From: Bacteroidales bacterium UBA1256
GTDB taxonomy: Bacteria > Bacteroidota > Bacteroidia > Bacteroidales > Paludibacteraceae
Assembly: GCA_002308195.1 (NCBI GenBank)
Contig: DBVU01000044.1
Coordinates: 1 to 20,012 of the forward strand
Reading direction: 5' to 3'
Length of the DNA: 20,012 bases
This document shows, in pieces, positions 8,604 through 14,706 of the stretch. Made by a program: the position numbers and the translations under genes. Positions within the stretch are counted from its first letter, which is position 1. Every line of letters starts with the position of its first letter. The notes below the pieces were generated by a model. That model was not told the origin of the DNA. It made no database searches and saw nothing but the letters and a program-made list of their open reading frames with translations.

Positions 8604-8649
8604 TTAGTGGTTAGTGGTTAGTGGTTAGTGGTTAGTGGTTAGTGGTTAG
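8597..8649. repeat. Heptamer tandem array (TTAGTGG, seven copies plus four bases)
   Basis: Seven perfect copies of TTAGTGG run from 8597 to 8645, followed by TTAG. On the transcribed minus strand the unit is CCACTAA. The array fills nearly the whole gap between the rbfA stop (8653-8655) and the permease N-terminus and even supplies the permease frame's upstream stop. Because 7 is not a multiple of 3, every frame meets a TAA within three units, so it cannot be read through. Confidence 0.95.
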
Positions 8650-8652
8650 GGA

Positions 8653-8988
8653 TTAGTGTTTGAGCAGTTCGTCGATATGCTCCATGCGTTCGATGGTTTC
8701 GTCCAGATGGAAGCGAATCTCGGGAATGACGCGCAGTTGGTGGCGTTCGAGCGTGCCCAGTTCACCGCGGAAATGCGGCGTATTCTCTTCTATCGCTTGC
8801 ATAGTTTCGGCCACGCGGTTCTGCGGGAAAACCGACAGATAGATATGAGCTATGCTCAGATCGCTGGATACGCGGACCTCGCTGACAGAGATCAACACGC
8901 CCGAGAGCGTGCGCGCGTAGCGAAGAAGAATATCGCTCATGTCTTTCTGTATAAGTCGAGCGATTCGGTGTTGACGAGTTGATTCCAT
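8653..8988 (-). CDS. rbfA: Ribosome-binding factor A
   Basis: RbfA is a KH-fold assembly factor that binds the 30S subunit and helps 16S rRNA 5'-end maturation and cold adaptation. The 111-residue product has normal length and the expected landmarks: the N-terminal RIARLIQKDMSDIL stretch (about 8-21), the central VSEVRVSSDLSIAHIYLSVF strands (35-54) and the IPEIRFHLDETIERMEHIDELL end (88-109). The start at 8988 fits the family (short MESTRQHR lead). Its stop codon is the CACTAA that begins the heptamer-like sequence next door. It lies ahead of the LolC/E-like permease, an order I recall from other Bacteroidales. No Bacteroidota-type promoter with both boxes was found directly upstream. Confidence 0.92.
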   Translation of the reverse strand: MESTRQHRIARLIQKDMSDILLRYARTLSGVLISVSEVRVSSDLSIAHIYLSVFPQNRVAETMQAIEENTPHFRGELGTLERHQLRVIPEIRFHLDETIERMEHIDELLKH

Positions 8989-9012
8989 AGAAGATGTTCT
9001 TTTAGCAAAATA

Positions 9013-9040
9013 AGGGAAAGGAGGCTATGCTCTTTTCCCT
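9013..9040 (-). terminator. Hairpin between rpmH and rbfA, probable rpmH terminator
   Basis: AGGGAAAGGAG (9013-9023) pairs with CTCTTTTCCCT (9030-9040) over 11 positions with one G-U pair, closing a 6-base loop. Read on the minus strand it follows rpmH by 35 bases and is trailed by TTATTTTG, a moderate T tract. It could end rpmH transcription or act as a partial terminator that lets some transcription run into rbfA. The T tract is short, so confidence is moderate. Confidence 0.5.
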
Positions 9041-9074
9041 ATATTTGCGTGATAGTTTTGGCGTACGCCTCTAA

Positions 9075-9233
9075 TTAAAATTTGTGGCGACCCTCGTCGG
9101 CAACAGTCAGTTTCTTGCGACCTTTAGCACGACGTGCAGCCAGCACACGGCGACCATTAGCGGTAGCCATTCTCTCCAAGAAGCCGTGTTTGTTACGGCG
9201 CTTGCGTTGCGATGGTTGGAATGTACGTTTCAT
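9075..9233 (-). CDS. rpmH: 50S ribosomal protein L34
   Basis: This 52-residue, very basic protein is ribosomal protein L34 of the large subunit. It has the family's hallmark start [18 protein letters not shown], followed by the middle [21 protein letters not shown]. It is too short for many gene-finders' default limits but is unmistakable. It ends with a TAA at 9075-9077. It carries its own promoter (9290-9321) and a hairpin in its leader, and is followed by a probable terminator before rbfA. The usual oriC-side partners rnpA and dnaA are not next to it here. Confidence 0.97.
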   Translation of the reverse strand: MKRTFQPSQRKRRNKHGFLERMATANGRRVLAARRAKGRKKLTVADEGRHKF

Positions 9234-9250
9234 TGTTATTTATGGTTTAT

Positions 9251-9266
9251 GTCCTCTCCCGAGGAC
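9251..9266 (-). promoter_or_regulatory. Hairpin in the rpmH leader
   Basis: GTCCTC (9251-9256) and GAGGAC (9261-9266) form a perfect 6-base-pair stem around a 4-base loop, 17 bases before the rpmH ATG and after the predicted transcription start. It has no T tract, so it is not an obvious terminator; it may shape translation of L34 or simply stabilise the mRNA. Function is inferred only. Confidence 0.4.
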
Positions 9267-9289
9267 GGGTTCTAATCGAAAAAAGCGTG

Positions 9290-9321
9290 CAAAATTACTA
9301 CAAATTTTTGAAATGACCAAA
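9290..9321 (-). promoter_or_regulatory. Promoter of rpmH
   Basis: On the minus strand TTTG (9318-9321) and TAATTTTG (9290-9297) are 20 bases apart, a full match to the Bacteroidota housekeeping promoter (TTTG and TAnnTTTG). The expected start of transcription is near 9283, giving a leader of about 50 bases before the rpmH ATG. Confidence 0.75.
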
Positions 9322-9331
9322 TTTTGTGTCG

Positions 9332-9365
9332 AAAAAAATGCAAAAAACTTGAAAATAAGGTTTTT
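9332..9365 (-). terminator. Possible weak terminator after recO
   Basis: On the minus strand AAAAACCTT and AAGTTTTTT can pair (one mismatch) around ATTTTC, followed three bases later by a run of seven T. The stem is almost all A-T and so would be weak, but it sits 15 bases after the recO stop and before the rpmH promoter, where a terminator is expected. Confidence 0.35.
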
Positions 9366-9379
9366 GGAGGCCACAATTC

Positions 9380-9988
9380 TCAGTCGAAAATCTCCATTAG
9401 GACGTCGAGAGATTTGGGTTGTTGCCAAGTGTCGATATGCTCGGCAAAATAGTCGCACAAGTGTCGCAAGAGTTCTTGCCTTGCGGTGCGCGTAGTAGGC
9501 TCAAGCAGCAGTTCAGGATGCGCCTGTTCATCGATGGCGAAACCGAGTTTGGCGGCCAATTCGACCAGAAAAGCCAGATGGAAATTCTGCGGATGGTCGG
9601 TGGAGTCCAGCAACGGAATAGAGCGAGCAATGAAATCGAACATCGCCTCGTCCATCATCGGCATGCGCAAGGTGCGGAAGAGCACTTCGCTCAGGAAAAG
9701 CGCGATGGCCTGTTTGTGTGGGTTAGCGGGCGTGGACGCGGGAATATAGAGCAGTTGAGAAGTGCGGACAGAAGGGAGCCTACCCCCGTCCCCTCCCTGA
9801 AGGGAGGGGTGATCTCCGGTTATTTGAATCAACGAGAAAGGTGCGTAGGTTCCGGCAGAATGGTGTCGGCCGAGTCCATACACCTTATAGTTAACGCGCC
9901 CGCCTGTTCGCGTATAGGCGTGCAGGAGGTGGGCTTTATCGGACTGAGGTTGCAGCGCAAGCACTATGGCATCAGTCGTGTGTAACAT
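9380..9988 (-). CDS. recO: DNA repair protein RecO, carrying a palindromic insert
   Basis: RecO helps RecR load RecA onto SSB-coated DNA in gap repair. The product has 202 residues, somewhat short for the family (about 240). The N-terminal OB-fold shows the family start MLHTTDAIVLALQPQSDKAH, with later landmarks HLLHAYTRTGGRVNYKVYGLG (about 20-40) and the helical part HKQAIALFLSEVLFRTLR (91-108), then FHLAFLVELAAKLGF. No zinc-finger cysteines are seen, as I recall for Bacteroidota RecO. Residues about 59-70 ([12 protein letters not shown]) are encoded by a mobile-looking 33-base element placed between the OB-fold and the helical domain. The start overlaps the upstream phosphoesterase gene by 17 bases. 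The family is fairly sure, given the start motifs and the helical core. Confidence 0.82.
   Translation of the reverse strand: MLHTTDAIVLALQPQSDKAHLLHAYTRTGGRVNYKVYGLGRHHSAGTYAPFSLIQITGDHPSLQGGDGGRLPSVRTSQLLYIPASTPANPHKQAIALFLSEVLFRTLRMPMMDEAMFDFIARSIPLLDSTDHPQNFHLAFLVELAAKLGFAIDEQAHPELLLEPTTRTARQELLRHLCDYFAEHIDTWQQPKSLDVLMEIFD
9779..9811 (-). repeat. Protein-coding palindromic element, copy 2 (in recO)
   Basis: This element is 31/33 identical to 3664-3696. The core is a perfect inverted repeat, CCCCTCCCT and AGGGAGGGG with GA between (9790-9809). In recO it is read on the minus strand as [11 protein letters not shown], a different frame from the DUF5686 copy. Both copies keep the host frame open, which points to insertion into, or tolerance within, loops of unrelated proteins. 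Confidence 0.85.
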
Positions 9989-10940
9989 GGAGAGAGTCGA
10001 TCAAAGTGCCATCGCTGATGCGATGGATAGTCAGGTTTAGTGTTGAGTCGTCGATCGTCAGCACGCCGTAAGCGGGTTCGGCAGATGCGCAGTCGGTCGA
10101 ATAGATCTGCTGCTGCGGTTTGAGTTGGCCGGCACTATTGAGCACGACAAAAGGTGTGTGGCGCATATAACTGTGATCGTGGCCGCAGATGACCAGATCA
10201 GCCTGGCTGAGCGGGTAACGGAAAGTGGCGTAGATAAGCGGGCAGAAACGATTCTTACCGGCCGGCAGCACCGGATGGTGCATTAGGACGACCACAAATC
10301 GGTCGTCAGCGGTATACATAGCCTGGCGCAACCAAGTGAGTGTGCGCGTGAGGTAAACCAAACGATCCAGCGGATTGGAGTCGATGACGATGAAGCGGAG
10401 TCTTGGGAAATCGACATAATAGGTCTCGCCCGGCACCACAGGTCCGTTCTTAGCCTGCGGGAACCAGTCGGGCCATTGTTCGGCCACATGCCTACGGAGT
10501 CCCTTGGTATATTCGTGATTGCCCGGACAATTGATGACCGGCAGCAGAGACAAGGGAGTAGGCGCATATTCGCGGAGGAAACGCTGGTAATAGTAATTGT
10601 ACCCGCGGTCCAGCCAATCGCCTACTTGCGCTACGATTTCCGCATTGGGCACTCGCGCCGCGAGGCTGTCGTAATCGTCTCGGCAAAGTCGATTGTGGAT
10701 ATCGCCTAGCAACAGTATATTTAGCGTGTCCGGAGAGATCGTATCCAGCCATCCTGCGGACGTGGAGACAAATCCCGGAACCGAATCGTCGGCAAAAGTC
10801 GGATACGTGCGTGAGAGCGTCTCGCCTGTCCAAACAGGTTCGTCGGGCATGCCAAACCACGCCTGCCAACGGAAGGCACACAAAACGATGCCTGCCGCCA
10901 GCAGAAGAGTGGCTATGACTATGTAAACCCACCTACGCAT
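9972..10940 (-). CDS. Membrane-anchored calcineurin-like phosphoesterase
   Basis: This 322-residue protein belongs to the binuclear-metal phosphoesterase superfamily. One N-terminal membrane segment (about 5-22) anchors it, with the catalytic domain probably outside the cytoplasm. The metal-ligand motifs are all present: GDIH (79-82), GDWLD (107-111), GNHE (140-143), HH at 221-222 (MHHP) and GHDHS (253-257). The substrate cannot be deduced; phosphomonoesters, nucleotides and lipid-linked phosphates are all possible. Its ATG follows the stop of the DUF3127 gene with no gap (TAA then ATG on the minus strand), and its end overlaps recO by 17 bases, so it is part of the pgk-DUF3127-recO run. Confidence 0.85.
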   Translation of the reverse strand: MRRWVYIVIATLLLAAGIVLCAFRWQAWFGMPDEPVWTGETLSRTYPTFADDSVPGFVSTSAGWLDTISPDTLNILLLGDIHNRLCRDDYDSLAARVPNAEIVAQVGDWLDRGYNYYYQRFLREYAPTPLSLLPVINCPGNHEYTKGLRRHVAEQWPDWFPQAKNGPVVPGETYYVDFPRLRFIVIDSNPLDRLVYLTRTLTWLRQAMYTADDRFVVVLMHHPVLPAGKNRFCPLIYATFRYPLSQADLVICGHDHSYMRHTPFVVLNSAGQLKPQQQIYSTDCASAEPAYGVLTIDDSTLNLTIHRISDGTLIDSLHVTHD

Positions 10941-11354
10941 TTAGAAGGGGAGATCGCTGGTGTTGTCGCCAACCGTTGCATCGAACGTGCCGGCTGCTGT
11001 CTCGATAGGCTCTGCAATAGGTTCCTGGCTGATATTAACCGGTTGGTTAACCGGAGCAGCGGCAGGTTGAGCAGCTTGAGTGGTATCGCCCTGCTGGATG
11101 CGCCAAGCGCGGATAGAGGTGTACCAACGACCGTTGAACTCGCGGCTCTCGATATCGAAACTAACAGTTACCAGTTGGTCCAAATCGCACGGATTCTGTT
11201 TGATGCGATCTTCGCCAAATACCTCGAAATGCACTTTGCGAGGATACTGGTCGAGTGTTTCCAAAACGTACGGTTGCACCTTCCAAGGGTTACCGTTTTT
11301 GCCAATGCCTTCTTGCACGGGCAGTACTTGTATGATTTTTCCTACAACTTCCAT
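10941..11354 (-). CDS. DUF3127 OB-fold protein with SSB-like C-terminal tip
   Basis: This 137-residue protein matches DUF3127, a Bacteroidota family. The N-terminal domain (1-88) has family landmarks: GKIIQVLPVQEGIGKNGNPW (5-24), YVLETLDQYPRKVHFEVFG (29-47) and VSFDIESREFNGRWYTSIRAW (64-84), consistent with an OB-fold. The rest (about 89-130) is a disordered Q/P/A/N-rich linker ending in SDLPF, close to the D-I-P-F tip by which SSB proteins recruit partners. I infer it binds single-stranded nucleic acid and may recruit repair proteins; RecO, encoded two genes later, is a known binder of SSB tips. The true ssb gene is not in the window, so this is a paralogue, not the main SSB. Confidence 0.75.
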   Translation of the reverse strand: MEVVGKIIQVLPVQEGIGKNGNPWKVQPYVLETLDQYPRKVHFEVFGEDRIKQNPCDLDQLVTVSFDIESREFNGRWYTSIRAWRIQQGDTTQAAQPAAAPVNQPVNISQEPIAEPIETAAGTFDATVGDNTSDLPF

Positions 11355-11367
11355 ATGAATGTGTAAT

Positions 11368-11395
11368 GTTTAGTGTTTAGAGTTTAGTGTTTAGT
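11368..11395. repeat. Heptamer tandem array between pgk and the DUF3127 gene
   Basis: Four copies of GTTTAGT (one ending in A) run without gaps. The unit differs at one of seven bases from the GGTTAGT phase of the 8597-8649 array. On the transcribed strand it starts right after the pgk stop, and the first 19 bases from the stop (TAATCACTAAACACTAAAC) match those after the rbfA stop at 16 positions. Confidence 0.8.
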
Positions 11396-11397
11396 GA

Positions 11398-12645
11398 TTA
11401 ACCTTTGATAGCAGCAACACCCGGCAGCACTTTGCCTTCGATAGCCTCGAGCAGAGCACCACCACCGGTGGAGATGTACGAAACCTTGTCTGCCAATCCG
11501 AACTTGTTGACACAAGCTACGCTATCGCCACCACCGATGAGCGAGAAAGCGCCATTGGCAGTAGCCTCGGCAATGGCATTACCGATAGCACGGCTACCAT
11601 CGCAGAAATTATCGAACTCGAAGACGCCGGCAGGACCATTCCAAAGGATAGTCTTAGCGCCCTTGATAGCATTAGCAAAATTCTTCTGTGCCTCAGGACC
11701 AGCATCCAGACCTTCCCAACCCTCAGGGATAGCATTGGATGGGAATACCTTCTGGTTGGCATCGTTGCTGAAGCTGTCGGCGCAAATAGCATCCGGAGCA
11801 AGCACCAGTTCTACACCGTTCTTCTTAGCCAATTCCTCTACGCCAAGCGCAACATCCAGTTTGTCCAACTCAACGATAGAACCGCCAATCTCTCCGCCGT
11901 GTGCCTTAGCAAACGTATAGGTCATACCACCACAGAGAATGAGTTTGTCCACCTTGCCGAGCAGGTTCTCGATAATACCAATCTTGGAACTAACTTTCGA
12001 GCCACCCATGATAGCTACGAACGGACGTTTGATATCGCCCAGGACAGCATCAACAGCGGCCACCTCTTTCTCCATCAAGAAGCCCAACATCTTGTTGTCA
12101 GCATCGAAATAATCAGCAATGACAGCAGTCGAAGCATGTTTGCGGTGAGCGGTACCGAAGGCATCCATCACATAGCAATCAGCATACGAAGCCAAAATCT
12201 TAGCAAACTCTTTCTGGCGAGCCTTCATCTCCTTCTTAGCCTCCTCGTAAGCAGGATCTTCTTTCTCGATACCAACCGGTTTGCCTTCCTCCTCAGGATA
12301 GAAACGCAGGTTCTCGAGCAACAGCACCTCACCCGGTTTCAGATTAGCAGCTTGGGCTTGCGCTTTAGCGCAATCGTCAGCAAACTGAACAGGACGACCG
12401 ATGGCAGCGCTCACTGCGTCCACGATTTGACTAAGGCTAAACTTAGCCTGCACTTTGCCTTTAGGTTTGCCCATGTGGCTCATGATGATCAGCGCACCAC
12501 CATTATCCAAAATGTGCTTGAGAGTAGGTAGCGCACCACGAATACGGGTGTCGTCCGTAATCTTGCCGTTTTCGTCCAATGGCACATTGAAGTCCACGCG
12601 AACGATTGCCTTTTTACCGGCGAAATTAAAATCTTTGATAGTCAT
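11398..12645 (-). CDS. pgk: Phosphoglycerate kinase
   Basis: Glycolytic enzyme that makes ATP from 1,3-bisphosphoglycerate and ADP in the cytoplasm. The 415-residue length fits. The N-terminal half has the family's substrate-site stretch [21 protein letters not shown] (about 16-36) and MSHMGKPKG; the middle has [13 protein letters not shown], and the C-terminal half carries the nucleotide site, [13 protein letters not shown] and [13 protein letters not shown]. The closing [21 protein letters not shown] is the classical C-terminus. It is 30 bases after the DUF6242 lipoprotein gene on the same strand and ahead of the DUF3127 gene. Its base choice is noticeably plainer and more uniform than in the neighbours, as expected of a highly expressed gene. 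No separate full promoter match was seen in the 30-base gap. Confidence 0.97.
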   Translation of the reverse strand: MTIKDFNFAGKKAIVRVDFNVPLDENGKITDDTRIRGALPTLKHILDNGGALIIMSHMGKPKGKVQAKFSLSQIVDAVSAAIGRPVQFADDCAKAQAQAANLKPGEVLLLENLRFYPEEEGKPVGIEKEDPAYEEAKKEMKARQKEFAKILASYADCYVMDAFGTAHRKHASTAVIADYFDADNKMLGFLMEKEVAAVDAVLGDIKRPFVAIMGGSKVSSKIGIIENLLGKVDKLILCGGMTYTFAKAHGGEIGGSIVELDKLDVALGVEELAKKNGVELVLAPDAICADSFSNDANQKVFPSNAIPEGWEGLDAGPEAQKNFANAIKGAKTILWNGPAGVFEFDNFCDGSRAIGNAIAEATANGAFSLIGGGDSVACVNKFGLADKVSYISTGGGALLEAIEGKVLPGVAAIKG

Positions 12646-12675
12646 AACAGTTGTATTTAGTTGTTAGTTAATGTT

Positions 12676-14007
12676 TTACCAATCGATAGAATTGAGGTGG
12701 CCCCGATAAACATCGCTGTAGGTTGCCGTCTTGTCTTGTCCACCAAACAGGTACACATCGTTATCGCGCACGATAGCGGTTTGTTTCTGTCGAGCCTGGT
12801 AGACTTCAGGCAACTGGTTCTTGGACGTATCGGCTTGCACCCAATTGAGTCCCTCGTCTTCGGAAATCAGTATCTCGCGTCCGAAATAGGTCATCTGGTT
12901 GTCCACTCCACCGAACATCAGCAGCTGGCGGTTGTACCAAATAACCGAAATGCCGGTGAGGCTGGTGAAAGAGGGGCGATCGATAGAGAACTCCTGCAGA
13001 CGATAGCCGTTGTTCTCGGGCGTATGGCGCGAGTACTCCAGATTCCAGCGTGTGTTGAGCGAAAGGCCGTTGTCGGCAAATCCTCCGATGATCATAGCGC
13101 GCTCGCGCTGGCTGGCACTCTGGAAGCAGACCGTGGCAAAATCGCTGACAGGGAAGGCGTGACCAGGACGCAATCCGCTGAGTGTGAGCGCATCATTCTC
13201 CAGATAGGCCAATTCGTAATTGTTCTCTTCTCCGGTCAATGCCCAAACCAGTTCGTTCCAGTAGAGCAACATCGTGACTACATTGTACGAAACCGCTAGA
13301 GAAGTCCAGGTCTGCGCGTCCGTTGAGGAATAGATAGCAGAGCCTTCGCCGTAATAGAGCGTGGTGCCATCGCTGATGATCTGCCTTACTTTGGTGCCCG
13401 CAGGCAATCCTGTCGGTTCTCCCAAATCGGTCCATGACTCGCCATCGGCAGACGAATAAGCATGCAAGGCAAAGCCATTGTTGGCAATCATGATAAACCG
13501 GTCGCCCAATTCCACTACGCGTTGCTCGCTCTCGTCAGCCGGATAGATCTGCGTGCAGATTTGCGTCCACGTGTACAAATCCGGATCGACCTGATGGACC
13601 GTAGGACGAATCTCGTACACTTTGGTGTTGGTTCCGTCCTGGGAGCGGATAGTCAGATAGATAGGCAGTCGACTGAAATTGAGCGTATCGTAACCGGTCA
13701 AAACACAAGTTGTGTCCGGCGTCGTAAGTGATGCAGCACCCGGAGTGGCGGCAAAAACGAAACGTGGAACCACCGAATCCAGACGAGTGCCGAACATGAT
13801 GGAATCTTTGTTCCAAACTAATCCTGTATCGAGTCGCTCCTCTACGGTAAATACCGCAGCTGCGAGTCCCGGCATCGAATCATTCTTAGCAAACGAAAAG
13901 CCGGACAACTCCGCTACGGAAGATTTGGCCGTAGTCTCTTTGTTCTTCTCGCATCCACACAAAACCAACAGTGCGAGACAGGTTACTATAGAGAAAAATT
14001 GTTTCAT
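12676..14007 (-). CDS. DUF6242-type beta-propeller lipoprotein
   Basis: The open frame extends upstream to 14088, but the start is placed at 14007 because MKQFFSIVTC begins a lipoprotein signal peptide (lipobox LCGC ending at Cys19). The upstream 27 codons lie over the promoter. The protein has 443 residues and should be lipid-anchored in the envelope. After an N-terminal beta domain with a conserved-looking (F/Y)EIRPTVHQVDPDLYTW link (about 150-165), there are repeated blades of the kelch or sialidase type (for example SSADGESWTDLG and SEDEGLNWVQ). Such folds bind glycans or proteins; none of the residues marks an active enzyme. This matches what I recall of Bacteroidales DUF6242. It is the first gene of the run into pgk. 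Confidence 0.7.
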   Translation of the reverse strand: MKQFFSIVTCLALLVLCGCEKNKETTAKSSVAELSGFSFAKNDSMPGLAAAVFTVEERLDTGLVWNKDSIMFGTRLDSVVPRFVFAATPGAASLTTPDTTCVLTGYDTLNFSRLPIYLTIRSQDGTNTKVYEIRPTVHQVDPDLYTWTQICTQIYPADESEQRVVELGDRFIMIANNGFALHAYSSADGESWTDLGEPTGLPAGTKVRQIISDGTTLYYGEGSAIYSSTDAQTWTSLAVSYNVVTMLLYWNELVWALTGEENNYELAYLENDALTLSGLRPGHAFPVSDFATVCFQSASQRERAMIIGGFADNGLSLNTRWNLEYSRHTPENNGYRLQEFSIDRPSFTSLTGISVIWYNRQLLMFGGVDNQMTYFGREILISEDEGLNWVQADTSKNQLPEVYQARQKQTAIVRDNDVYLFGGQDKTATYSDVYRGHLNSIDW

Positions 14008-14026
14008 TTGATTCAAAAAATATTCA

Positions 14027-14034
14027 CAAATATA
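14027..14034 (-). promoter_or_regulatory. Probable -7 box for the DUF6242-pgk run
   Basis: The minus strand reads TATATTTG, a match to TAnnTTTG, 19 bases before the lipoprotein ATG at 14007. The companion TTTG about 20 bases upstream is missing (the sequence there is TTTTTTCC), so the promoter would be partial. Its position is right for the gene start chosen by the signal peptide. Confidence 0.45.
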
Positions 14035-14042
14035 TTCAAAAA

Positions 14043-14074
14043 TTTGTGTATTTCGGAAAAAAGCAGTACTTTTG
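14043..14074 (+). promoter_or_regulatory. Promoter of the cyclo-ligase gene
   Basis: TTTG (14043-14046) and TACTTTTG (14067-14074) are 20 bases apart, a complete Bacteroidota-type promoter. Transcription should start near 14081, about 23 bases before the ATG at 14104. It is back to back with the minus-strand box at 14027-14034, so the two directions share this gap. Confidence 0.75.
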
Positions 14075-14103
14075 TCTCCGAATTGCAAAAATCAGTATAA
14101 GAT

Positions 14104-14706
14104 ATGTTGTTCAGTTCTCAAATTTATGACTTGCGGATGTTGCTTCCCTGGGTTCGCGCTCGTCGTGACCAGTCAGCGCTTCGCGCGATAGTAGAGCAGC
14201 AACGCCGTATTATGTCTCCCGAGGATGTGGAGAAGCAGTCCGCGTTGATTATTTCGCAACTGGAGCAGATGTCTGCTTTTCACGAGGCTCGTACTATTCT
14301 TATCTATTATCCCATTCACAACGAGGTGGATTTGCGTCCGTTGTTGAGTCGTTATGAGGGCGAGAAGACTTTCTTGTTCCCAGTCACTCATCGCCACTCG
14401 ATGGAGGTTCGTCCGTACGATGGCGAGGACATGATGAAGAAAGGTCGCTTGGGTGTGCCGGAACCACAAACTGCTACTTATCGCGGTAAGATAGACTTGA
14501 TTCTAGTTCCCGGCGTTGTGTTCGATAGCCATTGCCATCGCATCGGTCGTGGTGGAGGTTATTATGACAAGTTCCTAAAGAAACATCACTCAGCCAAAAA
14601 GATAGGCGTTTGCTATTCATTCCAACTCAAGAAACACGACGTACCTCATACCTGGCGTGACCAGAAGATGGATCGTGTTGTCACTCCTCAGCAGACCATT
14701 GGATAG
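14104..14706 (+). CDS. fthC: 5-formyltetrahydrofolate cyclo-ligase
   Basis: This enzyme uses ATP to turn 5-formyl-tetrahydrofolate into 5,10-methenyl-tetrahydrofolate, returning a storage or inhibitory folate to one-carbon metabolism. The 200-residue product shows the family motifs: the VPGVVFD strand (135-141) and the glycine-rich ATP site GRGGGYYDKFL (148-158). The region around MSPEDVEKQSALI (37-49) matches the usual N-terminus, so the 25 or so residues before it (MLFSSQIYDL onward) are an extension; Met12 is another possible start. The first ATG after the promoter at 14043-14074 favours 14104. It is the only plus-strand gene in the right half of the window, and its last 26 bases overlap the convergent gene at 14681. 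Confidence 0.9.
   Translation: MLFSSQIYDLRMLLPWVRARRDQSALRAIVEQQRRIMSPEDVEKQSALIISQLEQMSAFHEARTILIYYPIHNEVDLRPLLSRYEGEKTFLFPVTHRHSMEVRPYDGEDMMKKGRLGVPEPQTATYRGKIDLILVPGVVFDSHCHRIGRGGGYYDKFLKKHHSAKKIGVCYSFQLKKHDVPHTWRDQKMDRVVTPQQTIG

Noticed and set aside
9040..9047. Plus-strand TATATTTG box
   Set aside because: There is no TTTG box about 20 bases upstream and no plus-strand gene downstream.
9060..9069. Ten-base palindrome GGCGTACGCC after rpmH
   Set aside because: Too short to fold with a proper loop, no T tract follows, and such a site can occur by chance.
12661..13299. Plus-strand open frame (212 codons) opposite the DUF6242 gene
   Set aside because: Antisense to a lipoprotein gene with a good signal peptide and propeller repeats; no independent support.
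14008..14088. Upstream extension of the DUF6242 gene to an ATG at 14088
   Set aside because: It would put 27 unrelated residues before a standard lipoprotein signal peptide and lies on top of promoter sequences.
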